Shown here in pieces: positions 34,443 through 43,964 of a stretch of DNA of 64,000 bases. Every line of letters starts with the position of its first letter. Within the stretch, counting starts at the first letter, position 1. A program made the position numbers and the translations under genes. The notes beneath the pieces are model-generated. The model did no database searches. It saw only the letters and a program-made list of their open reading frames with translations, and was not told the origin of the DNA. This stretch comes from CAVVDY01 sp963815775 (GTDB lineage: Bacteria; Acidobacteriota; Terriglobia; Terriglobales; Acidobacteriaceae). Where the stretch lies: assembly GCA_963815775.1 (NCBI GenBank), contig CAWFIB010000007.1, positions 85,637 through 149,636 of the forward strand, in the 5' to 3' direction.

Positions 34443-37400
34443 TTGCTAAAAATAAAGAGATTACAAATCCTGGGATTTAAGTCCTTCTGCGATCGCACCG
34501 AGCTACGCTTCGAAGGCGAAGGCATCTCCGCCATCGTCGGCCCCAACGGCTGCGGCAAGTCGAATATCGCGGACGCCATTTCCTGGGTGCTGGGCGAGCA
34601 GTCGGCGCGCTCCCTGCGCGGCGTCCACATGCAGGACGTCATCTTCAACGGCACGCGCGATCGCAAGCCCACGGGAATGGCCGAGGTCACGCTCACCTTG
34701 GTGGACCCGGCGGTCTACGGCGACGTCGGCGAGCCCGAAGTCGATGTGCTGGATGACATGCCCGGCGACTGGGACGAGTCCGCGGTGCGCGCTGCCAGCT
34801 CAGACGAAGCCGAGCGCTACATTGAGGAAGTCCGTCCAGGCCAGAGCGACGAAGATGAGGCTACCCCGCCTGAACCCGCTGCCGAACAGGCAGCGACGGC
34901 CGGCCCGCAGGTCGTGCTCAAGATTCGCCGCCGCAAATTCAAGCGCACCTTCAAAGCGGGCGAGATCGCCGTCACCCGCAGGCTCTTCCGCACCGGTGAG
35001 AGCGAATACCTGCTGAACGGCAAGCTCTGCCGCTTGCGCGACATTCAGGACCTGTTCATGGGGACGGGCTTGGGGCCGGAGTCATACGCCATCATCGAGC
35101 AGGGCCGCATTGGCCAGATCCTCAGCAGCAAGCCCACCGACCGCCGCGCCATCATCGAAGAGGCCGCCGGCATCACCAAATTCAAAGCGCGCAAGCGCCT
35201 GGCCGAAGCCCGCCTGGAAGACGCCAGGCTGAACCTGTCGCGCATCAACGACATCTTCGACGAAGTTACCCGCCAGATGAACTCGCTGAAGCGCCAGGCC
35301 AGCAAAGCCGAACGCTATGCCCGGCTGCGTGACGAAATGCGCGCCAGGCTGCGCGTGGTTCTCGCCAGCAAGTTCGCGCAGTTGGATTCCGAGGGCGTGG
35401 CGGTTGAATCGCAACTCAGCGCGCTTGCCGAAGAGATGCGCGCCAAGCTCGACGCTGCGCAGCAGATGGAAGCCGGCCACAGCGATCTGACCCAGCGCGG
35501 ATACGCCATCGAGCACCAGGCCCAGACCAATCGCGAGCAGCTCAACACCCTGGCCATGGAACTGGAGCGCGCCACCGCACGGCGCCGGACCAACGAAGAG
35601 CGCTGTGCCGAACTCGAAGCCCGCTCCGCCGGTGCGCAGGCCGAGATTACCGCCAACCAGGCGCAGCTCTCGCAACTGAATGATGAGTTACAAACCAACC
35701 GCGCCACCCTGGAGTCGGCCAACGGTGACGTCGAAGGCGCGCAAGCCGAGCTACAACAGCGGCAGGCGGAAGCCTCCGCGGCCTCGGCCAACCTGACACA
35801 GTTGGAGCGTCAGCAGGAGCAGCGTCGCAGCGACATCATGCAGGCGGTTTCGCAGAGCTCGTCGCTCCGCAACCGCATCACCCAGGCCGAAGAGCGGCTG
35901 GCCGCACTCGATCGCGATGCCCATCGCCTGACCTCTGAGATTGCCGCCGCCAATCAGCAGCTCGAGACGTTCGGCGGCCAGCGTGGCCAACTCGGCCTTG
36001 AGTTTGAGTCCGCAACCCAGCGCGTAGCCGAGCTGAATGCGCGTATCACCGAGACCCGCCAGAAGCTCGACGATCTTCGCCAGGCCGAGACCGCCGGCAA
36101 GCGCCACCTCGATTCCCTGCGGTCGGAATACGCCGGGCTTATGGGCCGCCGTGGCTCGCTGGAAGCCGTCATCGCCGAGCACGGCTACTCCACCGAATCG
36201 GTTCGCCGCCTGTTCAAGTCAGGGGCCCTGCATGGCGGCCATGCCCCCGCCGGCGTTCTCGCCGACTTCCTCGAAGTGGAGGACCGTTACGAGCACGTGG
36301 TCGAGGACTTCCTGCGCGATGAGCTCAACTTCATCGTGGTGAAGTCGTGGGACGCCGCCGACGAAGGCCTGCGCCTGCTGCGCAGCGACGTCGATGGCCG
36401 CGCCACCTTCCTCGTCCATCCCGAAGACTCGCAGGCGAAGTTCTCGTTCATCCAGGGCGAAACCACATACGAAGGCACACGTAACGACAGCGTCGTCCCG
36501 CTCAAGAATTGCATTCGCGTGCTCAACGGCTTCGGCAAGTCGCTGGAAGTAATCCTGCCCAAGCTGGGCAATGGCTACATCGTCCCCGACCCCAATGTCG
36601 GTCGCGAGCTGGCGCTGGAAAATCCTGACGCCTTCTTCCTTGCGCAGTCGGGTGAGTGCTTCCACAACGTCACCGTCACCGGCGGCAAACAGCGCAGCGA
36701 GGGCCCGCTCTCCATGAAGCGCGAGCTGCGCGACGTGCTCAAGCAGATGGCCGATCTGGAAGCGTCGATTCGTGATAAGGAACTGCATCTGGGGAAAATC
36801 GCGCGCGAGATCGCCGACCTCGGCGGACTGCTACAGCGCCTGGAAGACGACAGGCGCGAAGCGGAGCGCCACGCCATGACCTCCGAGCACACCCTCACCC
36901 AGCTCGGCAACGAGTTGACGCGGGTGCGCGAGCGCCTTACAACCTACGAAACCGAATTGCAGCGGCTGTCCGCAGAACGTGTCGAGCGCGAGGCCTTCAT
37001 CGCAGGCCGGGCGGAAGAGCTTCAGCAACTGGAGCAGAAGCAACGCCAGATCGAAGAAGAGACGGAGGCAGCGCAGAGCCGCGTCGAAGAACTTCGCGTT
37101 CGCCGCGACGAATCGGTGCAGCTCGCAACCGACGCCCGTGCCCTGGTCGCCACCCTGGAAGAGCGCCGGCGTGGAGCCATCGCCAGCGTGCAGCGCCTGG
37201 AGTCCATGACCTCCGAGGCTTCCGCCCGCCTGGCCAAGCTTAAGGCGCAGATCGATTCCGCTGCCGCCGAGATGCAGCAGCGCCGGTCAGAGAATGTGCG
37301 TCTTGCTGAGCAGTCCGTTGCCTGGGAGGCGGAGCGCGAGGCCGCCCAGCGGCGTGATCAGGAGATTGCCGAAGAGCTGCAACAGGTCCGGGCCCGGCTG

Positions 37401-38276
37401 GCGCAACTCGAAGAGGAGCTGAAAACAGCGCGCGTCGAGCTGGACGCGGCCCGCGATCGCCGAGGCGAACTGGCTGCCGAGCAGGCCCGCCTGCACTCTG
37501 ACATGCAGCACCTGGCCGACACCTGCGTGCAGGAGCTGAGCTTGCAGCGCGACGAGCTCATGGGCGATGAATCGCTGCCCCGGATCGCCGGCGACGAGTT
37601 GAACGGCGAAGAAGAAGCTTACAAAGAGATGCGGACCCGTCTCGAGAACATGGGTCCCGTCAACATGATGGCCCTGGAGGAGTACAAGGAGACCGCTGAG
37701 CGCCATGAGTTCCTCGAAACTCAGCGCAAAGACCTGCTGGACTCCATCGAGAACACGCAGAACACCATCAAGGAAATCGAGATCGTCTCGCGCCAGAAGT
37801 TTGAAGCGGCGTTTGCCGCCATTAACGAAAACTTCAGCCGTACTTTTAGCAAACTCTTTGGTGGCGGCCAGGCCTTCATGCGCCTCACCGATCAGGAAAA
37901 TTCAGCCGAGAGCGGCCTCGATGTAGTGGCCTCGCCTCCGGGCAAAAAGCTGCAGAATGTCCTGCTGCTTTCCGGCGGTGAGAAGGCGCTGACCGCATTA
38001 GCGCTGCTCGTGGGCATCTTCCAGTATGTGCCTAGCCCGTTCTGCATTCTCGATGAGGTCGACGCTCCGCTGGACGAGGCCAACATTGCGCGCTTCACCG
38101 AACTGGTCCGCGACATGAGTTCGCAGACCCAGTTCATCATCATCACCCATAGCAAAAAGACCATGGGCATGGCGCCCACTATGTACGGCGTCACCATGCA
38201 GGAGCCCGGCGTCTCCAAGCTGGTCTCCGTGCGCATGCAGGGCAACGCGCCCCGGCTGGTGGCGGCAGGCGCGTGA
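34443..38276 (+). CDS. smc: Chromosome segregation protein SMC
   Basis: SMC compacts and segregates the chromosome as a dimer with ScpA/ScpB. The 1277-residue product has the N-terminal ATPase half with Walker A 'IVGPNGCGKSN' (residues 31-41), two long coiled coils, a hinge around 'GVLADFLEVEDRYEHVVEDF', and the C-terminal half with signature 'LLSGGEKALTALAL' and Walker B 'FCILDEVDAPLDEANI'. The start is TTG with GGAG six bases upstream. It is about 90 residues longer than usual because an acidic, Ala/Pro-rich insert (residues about 88-155) interrupts the head between 'TLTLVDP' and 'AGEIAVTRRLFR'. ScpA/ScpB are not adjacent. Confidence 0.96.
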   Translation: MLKIKRLQILGFKSFCDRTELRFEGEGISAIVGPNGCGKSNIADAISWVLGEQSARSLRGVHMQDVIFNGTRDRKPTGMAEVTLTLVDPAVYGDVGEPEVDVLDDMPGDWDESAVRAASSDEAERYIEEVRPGQSDEDEATPPEPAAEQAATAGPQVVLKIRRRKFKRTFKAGEIAVTRRLFRTGESEYLLNGKLCRLRDIQDLFMGTGLGPESYAIIEQGRIGQILSSKPTDRRAIIEEAAGITKFKARKRLAEARLEDARLNLSRINDIFDEVTRQMNSLKRQASKAERYARLRDEMRARLRVVLASKFAQLDSEGVAVESQLSALAEEMRAKLDAAQQMEAGHSDLTQRGYAIEHQAQTNREQLNTLAMELERATARRRTNEERCAELEARSAGAQAEITANQAQLSQLNDELQTNRATLESANGDVEGAQAELQQRQAEASAASANLTQLERQQEQRRSDIMQAVSQSSSLRNRITQAEERLAALDRDAHRLTSEIAAANQQLETFGGQRGQLGLEFESATQRVAELNARITETRQKLDDLRQAETAGKRHLDSLRSEYAGLMGRRGSLEAVIAEHGYSTESVRRLFKSGALHGGHAPAGVLADFLEVEDRYEHVVEDFLRDELNFIVVKSWDAADEGLRLLRSDVDGRATFLVHPEDSQAKFSFIQGETTYEGTRNDSVVPLKNCIRVLNGFGKSLEVILPKLGNGYIVPDPNVGRELALENPDAFFLAQSGECFHNVTVTGGKQRSEGPLSMKRELRDVLKQMADLEASIRDKELHLGKIAREIADLGGLLQRLEDDRREAERHAMTSEHTLTQLGNELTRVRERLTTYETELQRLSAERVEREAFIAGRAEELQQLEQKQRQIEEETEAAQSRVEELRVRRDESVQLATDARALVATLEERRRGAIASVQRLESMTSEASARLAKLKAQIDSAAAEMQQRRSENVRLAEQSVAWEAEREAAQRRDQEIAEELQQVRARLAQLEEELKTARVELDAARDRRGELAAEQARLHSDMQHLADTCVQELSLQRDELMGDESLPRIAGDELNGEEEAYKEMRTRLENMGPVNMMALEEYKETAERHEFLETQRKDLLDSIENTQNTIKEIEIVSRQKFEAAFAAINENFSRTFSKLFGGGQAFMRLTDQENSAESGLDVVASPPGKKLQNVLLLSGGEKALTALALLVGIFQYVPSPFCILDEVDAPLDEANIARFTELVRDMSSQTQFIIITHSKKTMGMAPTMYGVTMQEPGVSKLVSVRMQGNAPRLVAAGA

Positions 38277-38307
38277 CCGTTCCCCGCAATTTTCTGAAGC
38301 CAGCAAA

Positions 38308-38331
38308 AAAGGGAGGCCGAGGCCTCCCTTT
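38308..38331. terminator. Bidirectional terminator between smc and convergent gene
   Basis: AAAGGGAGGC pairs with GCCTCCCTTT around the loop CGAG. An A-run precedes it on the plus strand and so provides a T-run for the minus-strand gene; TTTGAT follows on the plus strand. Confidence 0.85.
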
Positions 38332-38352
38332 GATATCCAACCGGTTGTTGCT

Positions 38353-38727
38353 CTACTTGCCCGAACTGCTCGATCCGCCTTCCCCGAGCACCAGCGCCTG
38401 ATTCAATCCCCCAAAGTGGATTTCCTGCAGCTGCCGGTTCGCGCCTTCGCCGTTATACTCGACGGAGGTGGCGTAGGTCTTGGTGGCGAGTGGTTTCACT
38501 TGCGCCGATGCGGTGGCCACATCCTTCTTCCCCTTCTTGAATGTCACCTGGGTCGTCGGAGCGTTGTCGTTGAACGTCACTTTGTACTGGCCGGGCTCAA
38601 GCGTAGTGCCGTTGACCTGGACCGGATCCGTGAAGGTCAATGACTTCGAAACTGTGCCCGCGAAGGCGGCGCCTGTCAGCAATACGGTCAGCGCCGCACC
38701 ACACACTAGAGTTGAGATTCGCTTCAT
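38353..38727 (-). CDS. Small secreted protein of unknown function
   Basis: A 124-residue protein with a signal peptide (LVCGAALTVLLTGAAFA). The mature part is beta-rich ('SLTFTDPVQVNGTTLEPGQ', 'YKVTFNDNAPTTQVTFKKG') and ends in a Gly/Ser tail. The opening 'VNGTTLEPGQYKV' suggests a small beta-sandwich of the kind seen repeatedly in acidobacterial genomes; no function is known. GAGGTG precedes ATG 38727. It is monocistronic, bounded by the smc terminator. Confidence 0.75.
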   Translation of the reverse strand: MKRISTLVCGAALTVLLTGAAFAGTVSKSLTFTDPVQVNGTTLEPGQYKVTFNDNAPTTQVTFKKGKKDVATASAQVKPLATKTYATSVEYNGEGANRQLQEIHFGGLNQALVLGEGGSSSSGK

Positions 38728-39074
38728 CGCTATTTACACCTCACTTGGATTCGTTAATGTTTTTCGGCTTTTATCTAAATTTCAGAGCTTTGCTTCCTAC
38801 GATATTGACTATGATGCGCGAAAAAAGTTTCAAGAACTGTAGACAAGTAGCTATTACGTAGTGGTGAGTCGCGTAGTTCCCTGTATGCTCGGGAAAAGTG
38901 TTAACTAGTGTTAAGCGCAGCCCTGTCAAGCGGGATAGCCTACAGAATTTCGTGATGAGTTGCAGTCAAAAGAAACAGATAACTTATACCAACGATTAGC
39001 GGCAGTTTCAGAATATGTTGGCTGTTTGCGGCTAGAAATGGAGACTGGCAGTGAAATCGTTATCAAAGGCTTAA

Positions 39075-39308
39075 GAAAGGTCTGATCAACTCCGAGCTTT
39101 GAAGGGGACGGCCTTCAGGCTGCCCATAAGTGGCTGGAATAAAGCTGGGCTTTACAGGCTGCTGAAAAACTCACGGGAGGGAAGGATTCGCGTCAGGGCA
39201 CGACCTTGGTCGTGCCGAAAATGCCTTTATTTTTGCCTTAATATCCGGGGTTTTCAGCGGCCTGTTTAGCCCCTGAGGATCTTCGATCCGGACGTGATTA
39301 GAATCTCC
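39075..39308. mobile_element. IS5-like MITE, interrupted copy, flanked by TTAA duplication
   Basis: Outer element with decayed terminal inverted repeats (left GAAAGGTCTGATCAACTCCG; right end reverse-complement GGAGATTCTAATCACGTCCG, 13 of 20 matching). TTAA occurs directly outside each end (39071-39074 and 39309-39312), the expected 4-bp target duplication. The internal sequence matches the 122-bp element at 54731-54852 on both sides of a 110-bp insert. No transposase is encoded. Confidence 0.7.
39155..39264. mobile_element. Second MITE, inserted in the loop of a palindrome inside the outer MITE
   Basis: A 110-bp element with terminal inverted repeats CAGGCTGCTGAAAA and TTTTCAGCGGCCTG (13 of 14 matching). 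TTTA flanks it on both sides (39151-39154 and 39265-39268). The uninterrupted relative at 54803-54814 reads GGGC-TTTA-GCCC, so this element landed exactly in the tetraloop and duplicated it. It contains a hairpin GGCACGACC/GGTCGTGCC, and a 56-bp core shared with 53865-53920. Confidence 0.75.
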
Positions 39309-39324
39309 TTAACTGCCGAATACG

Positions 39325-39864
39325 CTAGCTCCAACCCATGCGTTGCCGTAGGCTGGTAATGTGCGCTGTGTGGTGTGCCGAGTGCCAGGCGTACAAGGCA
39401 AGCATCCGATCCAGCGAGACTACTCCCAGCTCCGGATGCTGCAATGTCCTGGCAAAATCTTCCGCCGTCATGGCGCGAAGTAGGGTCACCCATCGCCCAT
39501 GCAGGCCCTGCAACAGGCGCAACGACGCCTCTACCGGGGCTTGTCGGGAATCCGGCAGTTTCGCCCACAGGTCCTCCCGGTAGGTTTTGATGGCAGGTTC
39601 GGATTCTGTCAATGCCAGCTTGAATCGGATATAGGCGTTCAAGTGGCTGTCGGGAAGATGATGCACCACCTGCCGCACCGTCCAGCCCTCCGGCCGATAA
39701 GGCGTGTCCAGTTGCTCGGCGTTCAGGCCTTCCACTGCGGCGCTCAAACTGGCGGGAAGCTTGTGAAGCACATCGATGTAATGCACCCGCCGCTTCGCCA
39801 TCTGCTCTTCGTCCTCCGGCGCAATCCACTCGAACTTCCCAATCGGGTATCGCAGATCTGTCAC
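39325..39864 (-). CDS. DinB/YfiT-family metal-dependent thiol transferase-like protein
   Basis: A 179-residue four-helix protein of the DinB superfamily, YfiT (bacillithiol transferase-like) branch. 'LRYPIGKFEW' and 'RPEGWTVRQVVHHLPDSHLNAYIRF' are family signatures. The three metal histidines are expected in 'VVHHLPDSH' and 'WHSAHHTAHI'. The start is GTG at 39864 with GAGGTG upstream; a longer frame reaches into the next gene and is rejected. It is 32 bp downstream of the DUF3857 gene on the same strand. The nested MITEs lie just beyond its stop. Confidence 0.87.
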   Translation of the reverse strand: MTDLRYPIGKFEWIAPEDEEQMAKRRVHYIDVLHKLPASLSAAVEGLNAEQLDTPYRPEGWTVRQVVHHLPDSHLNAYIRFKLALTESEPAIKTYREDLWAKLPDSRQAPVEASLRLLQGLHGRWVTLLRAMTAEDFARTLQHPELGVVSLDRMLALYAWHSAHHTAHITSLRQRMGWS

Positions 39865-39896
39865 ATCACACCTCGCTTTTGTTTCTGCTATGACAC

Positions 39897-42800
39897 TTAC
39901 TCCAGGCCGCGGACCTCGCTGGTGGGAATCCATTCCACCGTGCACGGGCCCGGCAATGTCGAGCCTTTGTCCTCGTCTTTCTTCTTCGATGCCGATGACT
40001 TGCCGCAGGTCACGCGCACCCGGCGGACAACATGGACCTGCGACGACGGCGGAAACTGCATCGGCACAGTGGCGCCCTTGAGCATCTCCGCAAAGGTTTT
40101 GAAACTGTCTTCGCCCTTGATGAACTTCACGTCCTCCACTTTGCCCGGGCTTACCAGCAGGAAGAAGTCGGCGCTGCCGCTTTGCACCGCATTCAGGGTT
40201 TCCGTCCGCTCTGCGATACGGTCCTTGTCCGCCTTCGAGATCATCGACTCCAGTGCGTGGCCGCTTACCCCCAGGTTCTTCAGCTTGTCGCGTGCCGTGG
40301 TGCTTGGACTATCGCCCACCAGCGCCAGCGCGTACCACTTCATCGCCTGATCGCGTTGTCCTCGTTTGTTCGCGATGTCGCCCAGGTGCTCGGCAATGGC
40401 GCCGCTCTGCGTGCCCTGCCACGCCGGCAGAATGTACGCCTCGGCCTTGTCCAGATCGCCGCTCTTGTAGAGCACCCAGCCCTTCGTGTCCCAGACATTG
40501 AACAGCATCTGCGTATTGCCCAGGTCCTGGATGCGCAAAGTGGCTAGCGAGACGTCGCGTAACTGTGTTTCCAGTGCGCTGATCGCGGTATCGGTATAAC
40601 CGTCGGCCCGTTTCAGCTCTGTATCCTGCTCGGCCAGCGAGTAGGCCACGTTGTTCCACACCAGCGGCGACGGCGCCATGGCTATCGCCTTGTCGAACGC
40701 ATCCATGCCTTTCTGGGTTTGACCGGCCCCCAGGTAGGCCTGCCCCAGGCTGGCCAGAATCAGTGGATTGTTGGGCTGTACCGAGACCGCTTTCTCCAGT
40801 TCCGGCACCGCATCGTTGAACCGCTTCAGGGTCAGGTAGAGGTAGCCCAGGCTGGCATGGGCCGCGCCATCCAGCGGATTGATCTCTAGCTGTTTCTTGA
40901 ATTGCGCGATGGCCTCATCGTATTTCTGCTGCTGCTCATAGGCCTGCCCCAGCTCGCTGTACGCCGAGTCGTCATACGGGTTGGCGGCAATCTGTTTTTG
41001 AAAAGCTTCCACCGCCTTCTGGTCCTGATCGGTCGCCAGATACACCCGTCCCAGGTACTTCCAGATGTCCTTATGGCTGGGATCGGCGCTTTGCACCTGT
41101 TCGAAAAGCTGCAGCGCCAGATCGTAGTTCCGGCTACTCAACGCCTGGACGCCCGACTCAAACCACTCCTTCGGCGTTCCTCCGCCGCTGAGCCCCGACA
41201 TCCCGGGCTTACTGTTAGTCAGCCGGATGACCTGCGACTGGTCCGAGTTCACCACCCTGAGGAACGCCGTATAATCGGCGCGCCGGTCCGCGGGAATCTC
41301 CGAGATTGCAACCTTCAGGCTGCGGCTGGCGACCAGCGTGTTGTTGTTCATCTTGTAGCTGGAGTGGTACTCCACGTAATCGCGCTTGACGTCGACCCCG
41401 ATTGGCAACTGCACCGTGTACTTGATGGGAATGTTGAGCGAGACCTGGCTTTGTGCCTCCTGCGGCGGTCCCAGCTTGATGGGGTTGTTTTTGTCGTCCT
41501 CGTCCTCGTCCTCGTCGGGTGACGGCATACGCAAGATGCTGAGCGGCAGCACCAGCTTGGCCTCGGGGGCCGACCAGTCAAAATAATTGGCAGCGATCAG
41601 GTCGTAATCGATTTGCAGAGGATTGTCGGTGTCGCTGGGATCGCTCACGTGCAGGTTGTCAATGTCCGCGTCCCGTAGCGGCGAATTCTGCAGTGACGCC
41701 TGCATCAAGTCCTTCCAGCGGTTCTTGGGTATCTGCCGCAGGGCGAATCGCAGGGCCAGCTCCTGGTCGCCGCGAATGGTGGTCGCGATGTGCACCGACA
41801 ACTTGCCCATGTCGCTGAGCGAGCCGTTGATCCAGCTCTTATCGTAGGCCGGGAAGGGAAGTTCCGCAGGGGTACGAACCAGGGTCGGCTTGCCTTCCGG
41901 CGGCACCGCCAGCGCCAGCTTGTCGCGCAACGTAAACGACAGCATGCGAAACGGCACGATGCCCGACGTGCTGTCCAGCCAGATCTCCTGGCCGTCCACG
42001 GGAACACGCGTGATGACGTGATCGAACTGCGACGGCGAAGGCACATCAGGGTCGATCTTCTGCCGGGCGTTGATCAGTACCGAGGTCGATTCGAAGCCTT
42101 CCGCCTGCAGCAGCGCCGCCAGCAGCGTGTTCTTGTCCTTGCAATCGCCGTAGCCCACGTTCATGACCTCCTCAGCCGCGTGCGGCTGATAGCGGTCCAG
42201 TCCCAGCGACAGGCTCACATAGCGAAAGTCCCGCGATACGTAGTCGTACAGCGCCTTGACCTTCGCCATGTCCGTCGTCTTGCCCTCCACCAGGCTGTCC
42301 GCTTTCGCCTTGATGGCCGGCGTCGGCACCCGGCGGTCCTTCTCCAGCGACCGGTACCAGTCGCCAAGTTGCTCCCAGCTTTGGAACGTGGTTAGTTGGA
42401 TCGATGGCGGTGGCGGCTCTTCGGAGCTGTTGCGCCGCTTCAGGGGCGACTCTGGCGCCTTGGTCTGCGTGTGCGTCCAGCGATAGATGCGCCGGTCTCC
42501 CTCTTCGCTGGTCTTGGCATCGAACCCCGGCTGCGTCTTCAGCTTGATCGCCCGGTCCTTGGGGACGTTGATCTCCACTTCCTCATCCAGCACAATGCCG
42601 CGCTCGGTGAAGGTATAGCTGGTCCAGAATTGTCCCGGGATGAGCGGATTCACGATGGTGCGCACATAGCGGAATTCCAGCGTGTCTCCCGGCCGCAGGG
42701 AGGGAACGCTGATGTGCTTCTGGTGATAGTCGGTGTAGACCGGAGCGTCCGGGATGGTCAGGTCCTGGATGGCCGACTCCTGCGCCGTGACCACCGTTCC

Positions 42801-43157
42801 GTCGGGCTTCAGGACGCGCACGTAGTCGATCTGCAGCTTGTCGCTGAGCGCGCTGTAGCCGATCTTCAACTGTCCCAGCGCCTGCACTCCGCTCTCGCTG
42901 GTGACTTTGATGACCGCCTCATGTTCCTCGCTGCCGGTGCCATCGTTCTCAAAGCGCATGACCTGGCGGGAGTGCTCCACCACAAAAGCCTGCTGCGAAT
43001 AGTCCGGCGTCGCAGGAGTCTGCACCCCCGGCACAACCTGGGCTGCTTTCTCGGGTGTGGAGGGAGTTGCAGAACCGGGAATGGGGGCCTGGGCTAAGGA
43101 GAATGAAGCAACCAGGAGCAGGCAAACAGCCGCAATACCGCAAAGAGTGCGTTTCAT
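39897..43157 (-). CDS. DUF3857 / transglutaminase-like / TPR secreted protein
   Basis: A 1086-residue exported protein. A signal peptide (GIAAVCLLLVASFSLA) is followed by a DUF3857 beta domain (about residues 50-280), a transglutaminase-like domain with the catalytic Cys motif 'VGYGDCKDKNTLLAALLQ', a linking beta domain, and at least six TPR units ('FEQVQSADPSHKDIWKYLGRVY', 'AIAQFKKQLEINPLDGAAH'). A C-terminal unit follows. DUF3857 plus transglutaminase proteins are common in Bacteroidota and Acidobacteriota and are thought to act in the periplasm; substrate unknown. Confidence 0.9.
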   Translation of the reverse strand: MKRTLCGIAAVCLLLVASFSLAQAPIPGSATPSTPEKAAQVVPGVQTPATPDYSQQAFVVEHSRQVMRFENDGTGSEEHEAVIKVTSESGVQALGQLKIGYSALSDKLQIDYVRVLKPDGTVVTAQESAIQDLTIPDAPVYTDYHQKHISVPSLRPGDTLEFRYVRTIVNPLIPGQFWTSYTFTERGIVLDEEVEINVPKDRAIKLKTQPGFDAKTSEEGDRRIYRWTHTQTKAPESPLKRRNSSEEPPPPSIQLTTFQSWEQLGDWYRSLEKDRRVPTPAIKAKADSLVEGKTTDMAKVKALYDYVSRDFRYVSLSLGLDRYQPHAAEEVMNVGYGDCKDKNTLLAALLQAEGFESTSVLINARQKIDPDVPSPSQFDHVITRVPVDGQEIWLDSTSGIVPFRMLSFTLRDKLALAVPPEGKPTLVRTPAELPFPAYDKSWINGSLSDMGKLSVHIATTIRGDQELALRFALRQIPKNRWKDLMQASLQNSPLRDADIDNLHVSDPSDTDNPLQIDYDLIAANYFDWSAPEAKLVLPLSILRMPSPDEDEDEDDKNNPIKLGPPQEAQSQVSLNIPIKYTVQLPIGVDVKRDYVEYHSSYKMNNNTLVASRSLKVAISEIPADRRADYTAFLRVVNSDQSQVIRLTNSKPGMSGLSGGGTPKEWFESGVQALSSRNYDLALQLFEQVQSADPSHKDIWKYLGRVYLATDQDQKAVEAFQKQIAANPYDDSAYSELGQAYEQQQKYDEAIAQFKKQLEINPLDGAAHASLGYLYLTLKRFNDAVPELEKAVSVQPNNPLILASLGQAYLGAGQTQKGMDAFDKAIAMAPSPLVWNNVAYSLAEQDTELKRADGYTDTAISALETQLRDVSLATLRIQDLGNTQMLFNVWDTKGWVLYKSGDLDKAEAYILPAWQGTQSGAIAEHLGDIANKRGQRDQAMKWYALALVGDSPSTTARDKLKNLGVSGHALESMISKADKDRIAERTETLNAVQSGSADFFLLVSPGKVEDVKFIKGEDSFKTFAEMLKGATVPMQFPPSSQVHVVRRVRVTCGKSSASKKKDEDKGSTLPGPCTVEWIPTSEVRGLE

Positions 43158-43225
43158 AGAAAAGAGCTTCCTTGGAATCGTAACCTATCCGGCTATTCCG
43201 AAACCGGAGGCTATCGCAGAATTGC

Positions 43226-43849
43226 TCAGAAGTTGCGGGTCAGGCGGGGCGCCAGCGCATAGTTCAGTTGCAGAAGCACGATGCACGCAATACTCCACCG
43301 CGTGTCGACAAGGCACAGCGCAGCAGCCAACGCGTATAGCGACTGCGCCACAAGAATGCGCCGCTTCATGGCTTGGGAAACCTCGGGCGAAAGGTCGTCC
43401 TTCACCAGCCCGCTGCCCACCGCGCAAACCCAGCTCCAATACAACGTGGCTCCCAGCAGCAGGATGTTGGCCCAGTACACCAGCAGCGCGACCCGGTAAT
43501 GCGGGTATTCGGCCAGCAGGCCCGTCGAAAACGGCACCAGCGATACCATCCCCAAAAAAGCGATATGGATCCACGACAGGCTACGGTCCGAGCGCCGCAG
43601 ATGATTGAGTTGGGTTTGCTGGCCTATCCAGAAGATGCCGAGCGTCAGCACGCTCATGCCGAACATCACCAGCCTGGGCGACAGCGCGATCAGGGCGCGC
43701 CACAGGTCGCTCTCTCCATGGATAGTCTCCGCAGCCGGCACACGCAGGTCCAGCACCAGCAGCGTCATGGCGATGGCGAACACCCCGTCGCTCAGCGCCG
43801 CCAGGCGTTCCACGCTCTGTCCGGCAATGCGGTTGTAGCTGGTCGGCAT
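43226..43849 (-). CDS. TMEM175-family (DUF1211) potassium channel-like protein
   Basis: A 207-residue integral membrane protein. 'VERLAALSDGVFAIAMTLLVLDL' matches the helix-one signature of TMEM175 channels (RxxxFSDxxxAI), here with Leu-Ser-Asp. About six hydrophobic segments follow in all. ATG 43849 is preferred; the frame opens 9 bp upstream at TTG. The family forms lysosomal or bacterial K+ channels with no conventional selectivity filter. The gene lies just downstream of the bactofilin terminator, so is likely a separate transcript. Confidence 0.85.
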   Translation of the reverse strand: MPTSYNRIAGQSVERLAALSDGVFAIAMTLLVLDLRVPAAETIHGESDLWRALIALSPRLVMFGMSVLTLGIFWIGQQTQLNHLRRSDRSLSWIHIAFLGMVSLVPFSTGLLAEYPHYRVALLVYWANILLLGATLYWSWVCAVGSGLVKDDLSPEVSQAMKRRILVAQSLYALAAALCLVDTRWSIACIVLLQLNYALAPRLTRNF

Positions 43850-43910
43850 GGGTATCAAAACTCACGCGGGCAGGGCGCCGTGAGAATTCCTCGAATAACT
43901 GGGCTGCTCA

Positions 43911-43937
43911 ATAAAAAGGAGGGCATCGCGCCCCCCT
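43911..43937 (-). terminator. Rho-independent terminator downstream of bactofilin
   Basis: On the minus strand AGGGGGGC pairs with GCCCTCCT (one G-T pair) around the loop GCGAT, followed directly by TTTTTATT. It sits 28 bp past the bactofilin stop. Confidence 0.78.
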
Positions 43938-43964
43938 CATCTTTTACGGTAGCCGGCGGTCCGC

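Larger units (their letters stand above)
38728..39324. other. Gene-free region holding a nested pair of MITE-like elements
   Basis: Roughly 600 bp without coding sequence. The left 340 bp includes the promoter region of the small secreted gene and a GTGTTAA direct repeat near 38900. The right half is the MITE nest described separately (39071-39312). Confidence 0.6.
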
